From: Roseovarius sp. UBA6167
GTDB taxonomy: Bacteria > Pseudomonadota > Alphaproteobacteria > Rhodobacterales > Rhodobacteraceae
Length of the DNA stretch: 9,702 nt
Assembly (NCBI GenBank): GCA_002428225.1
Contig: DIUD01000083.1
Location: 6,610 to 16,311 of the forward strand
Direction of reading: 5' to 3'
Shown here: positions 1 through 6,811 of the stretch, in pieces
Layout: each line of letters begins with the position of its first letter
How positions within the stretch are numbered: the first letter of the stretch is position 1
Position numbers and translations under genes: made by a program
The notes under the pieces: generated by a model
Told to the model about the DNA's origin: nothing
The model's database searches: none
Seen by the model: only the letters and a program-made list of their open reading frames with translations

Positions 1-962
1 GGCACCACGGCAAAGGCCTCGTTCACCTCCCAGAGATCGACGTCATCGACCGACCAGCCAAGCCGCGCGAGCAGTTTCTGCGCCGCCGGAACCGGCGCGG
101 TGGTGAACCAGCCCGGCGCCTGCGCATGGCTTGCGTGGCCGAGGATGCGCGCGCGGATGTTGAGACCCTGTGCCTGCGCCGCCTCGCGCGAGGCGATCAC
201 CAGCGCCGCCGCCCCGTCGCTGATCGAGCTTGAATTGGCCGCCGTCACCGTGCCACCCTCGCGGAAGGCAGGCTTGAGCTGCGGGATCTTCTCGGGATGC
301 GCCTTGGCAGGCTGTTCGTCGCGGGCGATCGTCACCTCGCCCTTGCGCGTGCGGATGCTCACCGGCGTGATCTCACCCTCGAAGGCGCCGGATTTTTCGG
401 CCGCCAGCGCCCCTTCGAGCGAGCCGAGCGCATAGTCGTCCTGCGCCTGTCGCGTGAACTGGAACTTCTCGGCGCAATCCTCGGCGAAGGTGCCCATCAG
501 GCGGCCCTTGTCATAGGCATCCTCCAACCCGTCGAGGAACATGTGATCCATCGCCTGTGCGTGCCCGAGCCGCGCGCCGCCGCGCATCTTGGGCAGAAGG
601 TAGGGGGCATTCGACATCGATTCCATGCCGCCCGCGATCATCGTCTCGGCATGGTCCAGCGCGATCTGGTCAAAGGCCATCATCGCCGCCTTCATGCCAG
701 AGCCGCACATCTTGTTGAGCGTGGTGGCCGGCACCTCCTGCCCGAGACCGCCGAGAAACCCCGCCTGCCGCGCCGGGGCCTGTCCCTGCCCTGCGGGCAG
801 CACACACCCCATCAGCACCTCGTCAACCGTCGTGGCGCGGGCGTTCGCCAGGGCCGCCCGGATCGCCGCGCCGCCCAGTTCGGCCGCCGGAACCCCGTCA
901 AAATCGCCCTGAAAACCACCCATGGGCGTGCGCGCCGCCCCCGCGATCATCACTTCCCGCAT
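1..962 (-). CDS. Acetyl-CoA acetyltransferase / thiolase (partial, C-terminus off left edge)
   Basis: Thiolase-family enzyme that condenses two acyl-CoA units or cleaves 3-ketoacyl-CoA in the cytoplasm. About 320 residues are visible. The N-terminus (REVMIAGAARTPMGGFQGDF) is typical of acetyl-CoA acetyltransferases. The nucleophilic Cys is C86 in the motif LNKMCGSGMKA (codon 705-707), followed by GGMESMSNAPYLL near residues 112-124. The visible end reaches the conserved EVNEAFA motif; the C-terminal His and second Cys motifs lie outside the window. The ATG at 962-960 is supported by an AGGAG Shine-Dalgarno about 8 nt upstream. The gene is divergent from the STAS gene across a 102-bp AT-rich gap. 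It could serve polyhydroxybutyrate synthesis, ketone-body use or beta-oxidation. No phaB-like reductase is adjacent here, so the pathway is open. Family assignment is secure; substrate chain length is not. Confidence 0.95.
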   Translation of the reverse strand, partial: MREVMIAGAARTPMGGFQGDFDGVPAAELGGAAIRAALANARATTVDEVLMGCVLPAGQGQAPARQAGFLGGLGQEVPATTLNKMCGSGMKAAMMAFDQIALDHAETMIAGGMESMSNAPYLLPKMRGGARLGHAQAMDHMFLDGLEDAYDKGRLMGTFAEDCAEKFQFTRQAQDDYALGSLEGALAAEKSGAFEGEITPVSIRTRKGEVTIARDEQPAKAHPEKIPQLKPAFREGGTVTAANSSSISDGAAALVIASREAAQAQGLNIRARILGHASHAQAPGWFTTAPVPAAQKLLARLGWSVDDVDLWEVNEAFAVV

Positions 963-1064
963 CTTCGCTTCTCCTCTTGAAAATCTGACACATGCTAACC
1001 GGATGTAAAGGAATCAGGTCTAGCGTTCTTTGTATTGCTTTTTTTATTACCATAGAGCGGGGAT
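963..1064. promoter_or_regulatory. AT-rich divergent intergenic region between thiolase and STAS genes
   Basis: This 102-bp gap must carry the promoters of both flanking genes. It contrasts with the GC-rich surroundings: 1026-1056 is AT-rich and includes a run of seven T at 1039-1045. On the minus strand a TTTACA box (5/6 match to TTGACA) lies around 1003-1008, but no good -10 follows at standard spacing. On the plus strand TATTAC at 1044-1049 is a weak -10-like box. An imperfect dyad, GCTAACC (994-1000) against GGTCTAGC (1017-1024), could be an operator. Position supports a regulatory role; individual boxes are guesses. Confidence 0.4.
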
Positions 1065-1406
1065 ATGATGAAACTCGAGGTGACCAGTCACGATACGGTG
1101 AGCATTGTCACGGCACCCGGACCACGGATCGACGCCGCAGCCGCCATCCGGTTCAAGGAGGCAATGCGCGCGGCAACGAGCGACGGGCCGGATCATGTGG
1201 TGCTCGACCTGTCGCAGGTGCGCTTTGTCGATTCGAGCGGGCTTGGTGCGATCGTCGCGGCGATGAAGCAGATGGGCGCGGGCCGCAGGCTCGATCTGGC
1301 GGGGCTTGCGCCCGATGTGGCGAAGGTATTCCGGCTCACGCGCATGGACACGGTCTTTGTCATTCACGAGGACGCTGAAGCCTCGCTGCGCCGCGCTGCG
1401 GGCTGA
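1065..1406 (+). CDS. STAS-domain anti-sigma factor antagonist (RsbV/RbaV/SpoIIAA type)
   Basis: Single-domain STAS protein of 113 aa, the normal size for anti-anti-sigma factors. In this family the unphosphorylated protein binds its cognate kinase and frees the kinase's target; phosphorylation on a conserved Ser ends the interaction. The phosphorylation motif is visible as VRFVDSSGLGAIVAAMK, with D56 and S57-S58; by alignment with Bacillus SpoIIAA, S57 is the phospho-acceptor. The preceding HVVLDLSQV is the usual central beta strand. It is followed 31 nt later by a HATPase anti-sigma kinase gene, the usual partner. ATG codons at 1065 and 1068 are both possible; GCGGGG upstream is only a fair ribosome site. 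In Rhodobacter capsulatus a similar adjacent pair (rbaV-rbaW) affects gene transfer agent production; orthology is likely but inferred. No sigma factor or PP2C phosphatase gene lies in this window. Confidence 0.92.
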   Translation: MMKLEVTSHDTVSIVTAPGPRIDAAAAIRFKEAMRAATSDGPDHVVLDLSQVRFVDSSGLGAIVAAMKQMGAGRRLDLAGLAPDVAKVFRLTRMDTVFVIHEDAEASLRRAAG

Positions 1407-1437
1407 ATGCTGCGGCGACATGCAAGAGGGGTGACAG

Positions 1438-1881
1438 ATGGCGAAGGCGTTTCACCGGCGAATCGCGGCTGACGGCATGGCCGTGCGCGCCCTGCTGGAC
1501 GAGATGCGCGACTGGCTGTCGCAGGTGGGGCTGGATGATGCGTCATGCGGCAAGATCGAGATCGCGCTGGCCGAGGCGCTCAACAACGTGGTCGAGCACG
1601 CCTATGCCGGCACCCCCGGTGCGATCAGGATGGAGATGACGCATACGGAGGGCGACCTGCAAGTGACCCTGCGCGACAAGGGCGCTGCCCTGCCCCGCCT
1701 GCGCCCGCCCGCGGGCCACCCGCCTGCCTTGCATGACGAGCGCGACGCGCTGCCGGAGGGGGGATTCGGCTGGTTTCTGATTCGCAATCTCACGCGCGGG
1801 CTGCACTACGCGCGCGATGCCGGTGAAAACCGCCTTACCCTTGTCTTCGACCTCGAACACAGGACCGATCCGGCCCCATGA
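1438..1881 (+). CDS. Anti-sigma regulatory factor, HATPase serine kinase (RsbW/RbaW type)
   Basis: GHKL/HATPase_c protein of 147 aa, typical of RsbW/SpoIIAB-like Ser kinases that bind a sigma factor or other regulator and phosphorylate the partner STAS protein. The N box is EIALAEALNNVVEHAY (residues 41-56, with E46, N49, N50). A short G1 box has D80-K81-G82, and the G2 box is GGFGWFLIRNL (108-118), where Trp stands where many RsbW proteins have Leu. The loop between G1 and G2 is rich in Pro and His (residues 85-100), the likely ATP lid. The start is supported by AGAGGGG about 6 nt upstream of the ATG. It is probably co-transcribed with the STAS gene upstream (31-nt gap). The window does not show what it sequesters. 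It may be the counterpart of RbaW of Rhodobacter capsulatus, by inference. Confidence 0.9.
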   Translation: MAKAFHRRIAADGMAVRALLDEMRDWLSQVGLDDASCGKIEIALAEALNNVVEHAYAGTPGAIRMEMTHTEGDLQVTLRDKGAALPRLRPPAGHPPALHDERDALPEGGFGWFLIRNLTRGLHYARDAGENRLTLVFDLEHRTDPAP

Positions 1882-2134
1882 ACCCCCTCCGCGCGACCGC
1901 CGCCCAGACCGGTCATGAAAAGAGCCTTTTCCAACCCCAGTGCCGCCGCAGAGCACTGTCACCAAGATCGCGTAGCTGCATATGGCTTCCCTCGGCGCTG
2001 CGCATCATTGCCCCCACCCGGTGCGCGGCGTCGAGGCCCCTGCCAAGGGCAGGAACCTCTTTGCGGGAACGCATTGGCTTTCCCTGACGACCGTCCTAAC
2101 GTGCCACCCAGACCGGGATCACGGGAGGCGGATC
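1882..2134. other. Intergenic region before the GGT-family gene, with a small hairpin
   Basis: About 250 bp without a credible gene; the GGT-family reading frame runs back to 1982, but that extension lacks family similarity. It holds a hairpin at 2039-2053 (CCTGCC-AAG-GGCAGG) followed by AACCTCTTT, a weak candidate terminator for the anti-sigma pair, and a smaller hairpin GAAAAG-AGC-CTTTTC at 1917-1931. Neither is followed by a strong T run. The downstream part probably carries the promoter of the next gene. Confidence 0.4.
2074..2102 (+). promoter_or_regulatory. Weak sigma70-like promoter candidate for the GGT-family gene
   Basis: TTGGCT at 2074-2079 (4/6 to TTGACA) and TAACGT at 2097-2102 (3/6 to TATAAT) are separated by 17 bp. 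Transcription would start near 2109, giving a leader of about 26 nt that includes the GGGAGG ribosome site. The matches are modest, so this is only a candidate. Confidence 0.22.
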
Positions 2135-3712
2135 ATGCGCGATTTTCATGTGCCAGGACGTTCGGGGACATATGCGACCAACGCGATATGCGCCACCTCG
2201 CACCCGCTCGCCGCGAAAACCGCCATCGACATCCTCGAACGCGGCGGCAATGCCATGGATGCGGCCATCGCGGGCGCGGTGCTGCTGGGCTTTTGCGAGC
2301 CGCAGATGACCGGCATCGGCGGCGATTGCTTTGCGCTTTTCAATACTGTCGGCGACCGGACAATTCGCGCGCTCAACGGCTCGGGGCGCGCGCCCGCCGC
2401 TGCCTCGGCCGCAGCGCTGCGCGCCGCAGGCCACCAGGCCGTGCCGCTCCACAGCGCCCATGCCGTCACCATTCCCTGTGCCATCGACGCCTTTTGCCGG
2501 CTTGCCGACGATCACGGGCGGCTCGGCCTCGACGCGCTTCTGGCGCCCGCGATCCGCTATGCCGAAGAGGGCGTGCCGGTCGCGCCGCGGGTGGCCTTTG
2601 ACTGGCCGCGCGCGGGCAAGGCGCTTCAGGGCCACGGGATCACCCATTTCACCCGCGGCGGCAGGCCGCTCAGGACAGGCGAGATCTTCCGCGCGCCCGG
2701 TCAGGCCGAGGTGCTGCGCCGCATCGCCAGGAACGGGCGCACCGCCTTTTACGAGGGCGAGGTGGCCGAGGACATGCTTGCCGCGCTGCGGGCGGCGAAC
2801 GGCGTGCATGAGGCCACCGATTTCGCTGCCGCCGCAAGCAATTACACCGATCCGGTGAGCGGCGATTACAAATCCGCCACGCTGGTCGAGCATCCGCCAA
2901 ACGGCCAGGGCGCGACGGCGATCCTGCTGCTCAACATCCTGAGCCATTTCGACCTCGCCGCGATGGACCCGCTCGGGGCCGAGCGCCTTCATATCGAGGC
3001 CGAGGCGACCAAGCTTGCCTATGACGCGCGCAACCGTTTCATCGCCGATCCCGATCACACGACACGGCTCGATCACATGCTCGCGACCGACACGGCGGCG
3101 CGGCTTGCCGCGCTCATCGACCCCAAGCGCGCCATGAAGGCGGCGCAGCCGCTCACCGAGGCGGTGCACCGCGACACGGTCTATATCACCGTGGTGGACC
3201 GCGACCGCATGGCGGTATCGTTGATCTGTTCGATCTTTCACGGCTTCGGCTCGGGCATCGCCTCGGAAAAATTCGGCATCCTGCTGCAAAACCGCGGCGC
3301 GGGGTTCACGCTGGAGGCGGGCCACCCGAACGAGCTGGCCGGGGGCAAGCGGCCCATGCATACGATCATTCCGGGGATGCTGACCGAGAAGGGCCGCGTG
3401 ACCATGCCCTTCGGTGTCATGGGCGGGGCATATCAGCCCGCAGGCCACGCACGGCTCGTGTCGAACATCGTCGATTTCGGCATGGATGTTCAGACGGCCA
3501 TCGACGCGCCGCGCGCCTTCGCCGACCCGGCGGGGCTCAGGATCGAACGCGGATTTGCGCCGGACGTGGCGCGCGCGCTGGCCGATCTCGGCCATGAGGT
3601 GATCGTGCCGCCCGAGCCGCTGGGAGGGGCGCAGGCGATCCGCATTCACGAAAGCGGCCTGCTGGAAGGCGGCAGCGACGCGCGCAAGGACGGCTGCGCC
3701 TTGGGGTATTGA
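2135..3712 (+). CDS. Gamma-glutamyltransferase-family Ntn-hydrolase (probably not a classical GGT)
   Basis: Protein of 525 aa in the gamma-glutamyltransferase superfamily, whose members are made as proenzymes and self-cleave before a Thr that becomes the N-terminal nucleophile. That residue is T348 in HRDTVYITVVDRD, followed by FGSGIASEKFGILLQN and the MGGAYQPAGH motif (429-438); the tail GGSDARKDGCALGY is typical. The N-terminal part has TSHPLAAKTAIDILERGGNA (21-40) and EPQMTGIGGD (55-64). No signal peptide is seen, so it is probably cytoplasmic, unlike the periplasmic E. coli enzyme. The start at 2135 is chosen for its GGGAGG site 6 nt upstream and because family similarity begins there. 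Positions that bind the gamma-glutamyl group in E. coli GGT appear replaced: the DxRE region reads LNGSGRAP, and the Ser-Ser pair reads H409-T410. Some such paralogues are amidohydrolases (for example oxamate amidohydrolase HpxW); the substrate here is unknown. Confidence 0.88.
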   Translation: MRDFHVPGRSGTYATNAICATSHPLAAKTAIDILERGGNAMDAAIAGAVLLGFCEPQMTGIGGDCFALFNTVGDRTIRALNGSGRAPAAASAAALRAAGHQAVPLHSAHAVTIPCAIDAFCRLADDHGRLGLDALLAPAIRYAEEGVPVAPRVAFDWPRAGKALQGHGITHFTRGGRPLRTGEIFRAPGQAEVLRRIARNGRTAFYEGEVAEDMLAALRAANGVHEATDFAAAASNYTDPVSGDYKSATLVEHPPNGQGATAILLLNILSHFDLAAMDPLGAERLHIEAEATKLAYDARNRFIADPDHTTRLDHMLATDTAARLAALIDPKRAMKAAQPLTEAVHRDTVYITVVDRDRMAVSLICSIFHGFGSGIASEKFGILLQNRGAGFTLEAGHPNELAGGKRPMHTIIPGMLTEKGRVTMPFGVMGGAYQPAGHARLVSNIVDFGMDVQTAIDAPRAFADPAGLRIERGFAPDVARALADLGHEVIVPPEPLGGAQAIRIHESGLLEGGSDARKDGCALGY

Positions 3713-3730
3713 CCGCGCCGGCGCGCGCGG
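3713..3730. terminator. GC-rich hairpin between convergent genes (weak terminator candidate)
   Basis: CCGCGC (3713-3718) pairs with GCGCGG (3725-3730), and a perfect palindrome GCGCCGGCGC lies at 3715-3724. It fills most of the 25-bp gap between the converging stop codons of the GGT-family gene and hspQ. There is no T run on either strand, so intrinsic termination is doubtful; position is the main argument. Confidence 0.25.
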
Positions 3731-3737
3731 AGGAACC

Positions 3738-4064
3738 TCAGTTCAGCTGGAAACACAGCGGGTAATAGCCGTCCTCGAACGGGCCGAACAGGTCGGGGAT
3801 GTCGGGATGATCCACCGGCTCGCCGGAATGGTCGGCGACAAGGTTCTGTTCGCTGACATAGGCCACATAATAGCTCTGCTCGTTCTCGGCGAGCAGGTGA
3901 TAGAACGGCTGTTCGCGCCTGGGGCGGCTATCCTCGGGGATGGCGGCATACCATTCCTCGGTGTTTGAAAACTGCGGGTCCACGTCAAAGATCACCCCCC
4001 GAAAGGGATGTTTGCGGTGCCGCACCACCTGGCCCAAGGCGTATTTCGCGTTTGTCTTGATCAT
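3738..4064 (-). CDS. hspQ: Heat shock protein HspQ (YccV-like)
   Basis: Small protein of 108 aa, close to the usual HspQ length of about 105-110. HspQ (YccV, hemimethylated-DNA-binding domain family) was linked to DnaA turnover in E. coli and acts as a specificity enhancer of the Lon protease in Yersinia. Recognisable motifs are AKYALGQVVRHRKHPFRGVI (6-25), FDVDPQFSNTEEWY (26-39), QPFYHLLAE (52-60) and YVAYVSEQNLV (66-76). The C-terminal extension after SGEPVDHPDIPDLF is acidic and aromatic. Two in-frame ATGs exist, at 4070 and 4064. I prefer 4064 because AGGG lies 8 nt before it but only 2 nt before the first, and because relatives start close to this Met. It is convergent with the GGT-family gene (25-bp gap) and transcribed in the same direction as the P450 operon behind it, but has its own likely promoter. 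Confidence 0.93.
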   Translation of the reverse strand: MIKTNAKYALGQVVRHRKHPFRGVIFDVDPQFSNTEEWYAAIPEDSRPRREQPFYHLLAENEQSYYVAYVSEQNLVADHSGEPVDHPDIPDLFGPFEDGYYPLCFQLN

Positions 4065-4084
4065 TTTCATTGCCCTAGCACAGA

Positions 4085-4113
4085 TATTTACCGCTGCAAG
4101 CCGGGTTTGTCCA
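4085..4113 (-). promoter_or_regulatory. Candidate hspQ promoter
   Basis: On the minus strand TGGACA (4113-4108, 5/6 to TTGACA) and TAAATA (4090-4085, 3/6 to TATAAT) are separated by exactly 17 bp. Predicted initiation near 4078 leaves a leader of about 13 nt before the preferred ATG at 4064, long enough to include the AGGG site. The -35 sits inside a dyad CCGGG-N10-CCCGG (4101-4120). I do not see a convincing heat-shock (RpoH-type) box. Confidence 0.4.
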
Positions 4114-4120
4114 ATCCCGG
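4101..4120. repeat. Inverted repeat CCGGG-N10-CCCGG over the hspQ -35 region
   Basis: A 5-bp perfect inverted repeat (4101-4105 and 4116-4120) with a 10-nt centre encloses the proposed -35 box of hspQ. A second, longer-spaced repeat, GTCTGT (4141-4146) and ACAGAC (4160-4165), lies just upstream. Either could be an operator, or part of the 3' end structure of the P450 transcript. Short arms in GC-rich DNA make chance occurrence quite possible. Confidence 0.25.
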
Positions 4121-4220
4121 ACGGAAAGCCACAGGAAACAGTCTGTGAGCGCAGCCGTGACAGACCGCAGCATCCATGCAGCCCGGACCTGCGGCGACGC
4201 TTGCGCCCTGCCCGCGCGCC

Positions 4221-5585
4221 TCACCACCGCCGCCGGACGCGTAGCCAGATCCCGTCGCGCCCGCGCACCGTCAGATGCGCCACCGGCATTGCCGGGCGGC
4301 TCTCGACCGCCTCGAACCGGAAAACCCGCACCAGCATCGCCAGCAGAAGCGGCCCCTCGATCATCGCAAACCCCGCCCCGGTGCAGACGCGCGGGCCAGC
4401 CGAAAAGGGCATATACGCGGTGCGCAGGCAGGCGCGCCCGTTTTCCGTGCCATAGCGCGCGGGATCGAACGCATCGGGCCGCTCCCACAGCCGCTCGTGG
4501 CGGTGCAGGTGCCAGGGGCTGAGTACCACCTGCGCGCCGCGCGCCACGTCGCGGCCGCGAAACCGCTCGGGGCATGTCGTCTCGCGCACCATCATCGGCA
4601 CCGGCGGATAAAGCCGCAGGGTCTCGCGGAACACGTCGCGCGCCACCCGCAGCCGCCCCATATCGGCAAATTGCGGCGCGCGGGGGCCCATCACCTCTGC
4701 GGCCTCCGCCGCCACCCGCTCCTGCCAGTCGGGGAAGAGCGCCAGCAGATAAAGCGCCCAGGCCAGCGCCGAGGCGCTCGTCTCGTGCCCCGCCAGAAAG
4801 AAGATCGCCACCTGATCGACCATCTCTGCGGTGTCGAACCTCTCGCCCGTTTCGGGATCGGCGGTGGTCATGATCTTGGTGGCCAGATCGTCGGGCGCGC
4901 GCCCCGCCGCGATCTCGGCCATGCGCGCCGCCGTCAGCCCCTCGATAAGCCGCCTTATGCGCCGTGCCGTCGCTACCGTCGCGCGCCGGTGAAAGCGCGG
5001 AAACCAGCGCGGCAATGGGACAAAGGCGGCAAGGTTCAGCACCGGCTGCGTGCGCTGATGGGCCTTGAATTCCGCGAACACCCGCGCCGCCGTCGCATTC
5101 TCGATCGGCAGCGAAAACAGTGTGCGGAATATCACATCAGCGGCCGCGTGGCTTGTCTGCGCCTCGATCTCCACGGGCGCGCCATCCGCCAGCGCACCAA
5201 GCCGCGCGACCGCGCCCTCGCCCGCCGCCACCATCGCCGGAAATGTATCGCGCAGCCGCCCGCCCTCGAAGGCCGGGTCGATGATGCGCCGCTGCCGCTT
5301 CCATCTCTCGCCGTTGGTCACGAAAACCGACTCCCCGAGCAAGGGCCGCAACCCTTCCGAGACCCGCGTCGATTTGGGAAAATCATCGGGCCGCTCCCTG
5401 AGCACCAGATCGACAAGCGCAGGGTCGTTGCACAGGTAGGAGCGAAAGAACGGCGTGCGAAACTCCGCCATCCAGGCCCGATAGAGCCGCGCAGGCTGTG
5501 CCGAGAGGATATCGGCACGAAACAGTCGCAGATACCGCCAGAGAGAAACCCGCGCCGCCCGCGCCGGGGGCTTGGGCGGTATCAT
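4221..5585 (-). CDS. Cytochrome P450
   Basis: Complete P450 of 454 aa, a heme-thiolate monooxygenase that inserts one oxygen atom into an organic substrate with electrons from a redox partner. The landmarks are all present: C-helix WKRQRR (95-100), I-helix oxygen-activation motif AGHET (265-269) in FFLAGHETSASALAWALYL, K-helix E321-x-x-R324 in RETLRLYPPVPMMVRET, and the heme loop FSAGPRVCTG (394-403) with proximal ligand C401. The stretch SPWHLHRHERLWERPDAFDP (356-375) resembles the class that includes carotenoid and fatty-acid hydroxylases, which does not fix the substrate. There is no signal anchor, so the enzyme is soluble or peripheral. Its ATG overlaps the stop of the upstream hydrolase gene as ATGA (5585-5582), implying translational coupling. 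No ferredoxin or ferredoxin reductase gene is in the window; electrons presumably come from partners encoded elsewhere. Confidence 0.95.
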   Translation of the reverse strand: MIPPKPPARAARVSLWRYLRLFRADILSAQPARLYRAWMAEFRTPFFRSYLCNDPALVDLVLRERPDDFPKSTRVSEGLRPLLGESVFVTNGERWKRQRRIIDPAFEGGRLRDTFPAMVAAGEGAVARLGALADGAPVEIEAQTSHAAADVIFRTLFSLPIENATAARVFAEFKAHQRTQPVLNLAAFVPLPRWFPRFHRRATVATARRIRRLIEGLTAARMAEIAAGRAPDDLATKIMTTADPETGERFDTAEMVDQVAIFFLAGHETSASALAWALYLLALFPDWQERVAAEAAEVMGPRAPQFADMGRLRVARDVFRETLRLYPPVPMMVRETTCPERFRGRDVARGAQVVLSPWHLHRHERLWERPDAFDPARYGTENGRACLRTAYMPFSAGPRVCTGAGFAMIEGPLLLAMLVRVFRFEAVESRPAMPVAHLTVRGRDGIWLRVRRRW

Positions 5586-6811
5586 GGGGCGGTGCTCCGG
5601 TATCGCGACACCGCCCGCGCGATCCGCGCGGGCGAAGGCGCGCGGCCCGCGAACCGCGCGGCCAACGTCCTTGGTCCCGCGGTGATCGCAAAATAATCAT
5701 AGTCATTGGGCCGGTCAAAGGCACATAGATACTGAAAATGCAGCCGGAAGAAGCGCCAGCGCAAGGCGCGCCACCGCTCGGGGGCAAGCGTCTGCGAGAA
5801 GGCCGCCGAGATCACCAGCGGCCAGCGCTTGCCCTCGGGGGCCACACCCGACACCGCCACCGGATCGCACAACGCAAAGGTGCATCCGTCGCCGGGTGCC
5901 GTCACGTCGAGCCAGAAAAGCTCTTCGCGGGTGCTCAGAAAGCCCAGATCGGCCCTGAGCCGCCAGGCGCGCGGCAGAAACGACACCATCGGCATCACCT
6001 GCCCGAGGCTGAGGAACGAGAGCGCCGGGCCGTCCCCCGGCACGCGCCCCTCGCGGATCAGATCGGCCAGCACCGAGACCGCCAGATGCGCGCCCGAGGA
6101 ATGGCCCACCACCAGCACCTCGTCGCTTTCGCCCTGCAAAGCCTCGGCAATCGCGTCACAGAACTCGGCCAGCCGCGCCTCGAGCACCGGCGGGTTGGCC
6201 CCCAGATCGCGTGCCGAAAAGGCATAGTTATACATGAGATAATAGACATAGAACCGGCCATCCAGCCGGCGAAACCCCTCCAGCACCGGAGGCACCACCG
6301 CCAGCCCCGCCCAGGCCGCCCACGGCCGCCAGAGTGCCAGCACCCCACCCAGAAGCCACGCCGCCCAAAGCGCCAGCCCCAGTTGCACCAGCAGGAACCC
6401 CACCGGATAAAGCGCCGCGATAACCGGGCCTGCCCTGAGCCGCATCAGCCGGAAAAGCGCGCCCGTGCCGATATAGCCCGCCGCCGTGCGGATCGTTCGC
6501 AGATAGGTAGCCAGAATTCCCCGATCCATGCTGTCCTTGACGATATCGGACCAGGCCAGCACCTCAACGGCGGTCTCCACCGGCTCTCCCTCGATCCGCG
6601 CCGTGACCTCCCAGCCGAACCGCGCCGCCCCGCGCCCTGGCCGCAGGGCGATCTCATGGCCCGATACCGCCGCCTGCGCCGCCGCTTCCTTGCGGTATAG
6701 CTCGCGATAGCGGCGCGGCGGCACCGGATCGTAGCCGGGGATGTAAAAGACCCGGCGATTGCGCACGACGGTCATCTTCTCGCCCCGCGCAGCACCGGCC
6801 GGCGCCGCCAT
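5582..6811 (-). CDS. Membrane-anchored alpha/beta-hydrolase-like serine hydrolase (GHSSG)
   Basis: Protein of 409 aa from the chosen start. An N-terminal RRVFYIPGYDP segment resembles the first strand and oxyanion loop of alpha/beta hydrolases. A strongly hydrophobic stretch at about residues 128-177 should form two membrane helices with a short turn. It is followed by the nucleophile elbow EVLVVGHSSGAHLAVSVL (about 231-248), with S238 the expected catalytic Ser. Later LDVTAPGDGCTFALCDP (about 301-317) and FFRLHFQYL (about 354-362) are candidates for the Asp and His of the triad; those roles are inferred. Start choice: ATG at 6811 gives a TGATG overlap with the upstream stop. An ATG at 6850 is also open, and one at 6775 lies just before the conserved N-terminal segment and could be the true start. 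I do not recognise a characterised homologue. Lipase, esterase or depolymerase-like activity on a lipophilic ester is plausible. Confidence 0.8.
   Translation of the reverse strand: MAAPAGAARGEKMTVVRNRRVFYIPGYDPVPPRRYRELYRKEAAAQAAVSGHEIALRPGRGAARFGWEVTARIEGEPVETAVEVLAWSDIVKDSMDRGILATYLRTIRTAAGYIGTGALFRLMRLRAGPVIAALYPVGFLLVQLGLALWAAWLLGGVLALWRPWAAWAGLAVVPPVLEGFRRLDGRFYVYYLMYNYAFSARDLGANPPVLEARLAEFCDAIAEALQGESDEVLVVGHSSGAHLAVSVLADLIREGRVPGDGPALSFLSLGQVMPMVSFLPRAWRLRADLGFLSTREELFWLDVTAPGDGCTFALCDPVAVSGVAPEGKRWPLVISAAFSQTLAPERWRALRWRFFRLHFQYLCAFDRPNDYDYFAITAGPRTLAARFAGRAPSPARIARAVSRYRSTAP

Noticed and set aside
297..980. 227-codon plus-strand frame across the thiolase
   Set aside because: It is antisense to a well-supported thiolase, His/Arg-rich and without motifs.
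1039..1045. T7 run as an intrinsic terminator
   Set aside because: No gene on the plus strand ends upstream and no strong GC stem directly precedes it; it is better read as part of an AT-rich promoter region.
1982..2134. N-terminal extension of the GGT-family gene from ATG 1982
   Set aside because: The 51 extra residues show no signal peptide or family similarity, while the ATG at 2135 has a good GGGAGG site and begins where family similarity begins.
2096..3649. 517-codon open frame on the minus strand opposite the GGT-family gene
   Set aside because: It lies wholly antisense to a gene with clear family motifs. Its composition (Arg/His/Gly-rich) is that of a high-GC shadow frame, with no recognisable domain.
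4275..5696. 473-codon open frame on the plus strand opposite the P450
   Set aside because: Antisense to the complete P450, highly Arg/Pro/His-rich and without a domain; a shadow of GC-biased codons.
5738..6700. 320-codon open frame on the plus strand opposite the serine hydrolase
   Set aside because: Same low-complexity shadow character, covering the hydrolase coding sequence; no ribosome site or family similarity.
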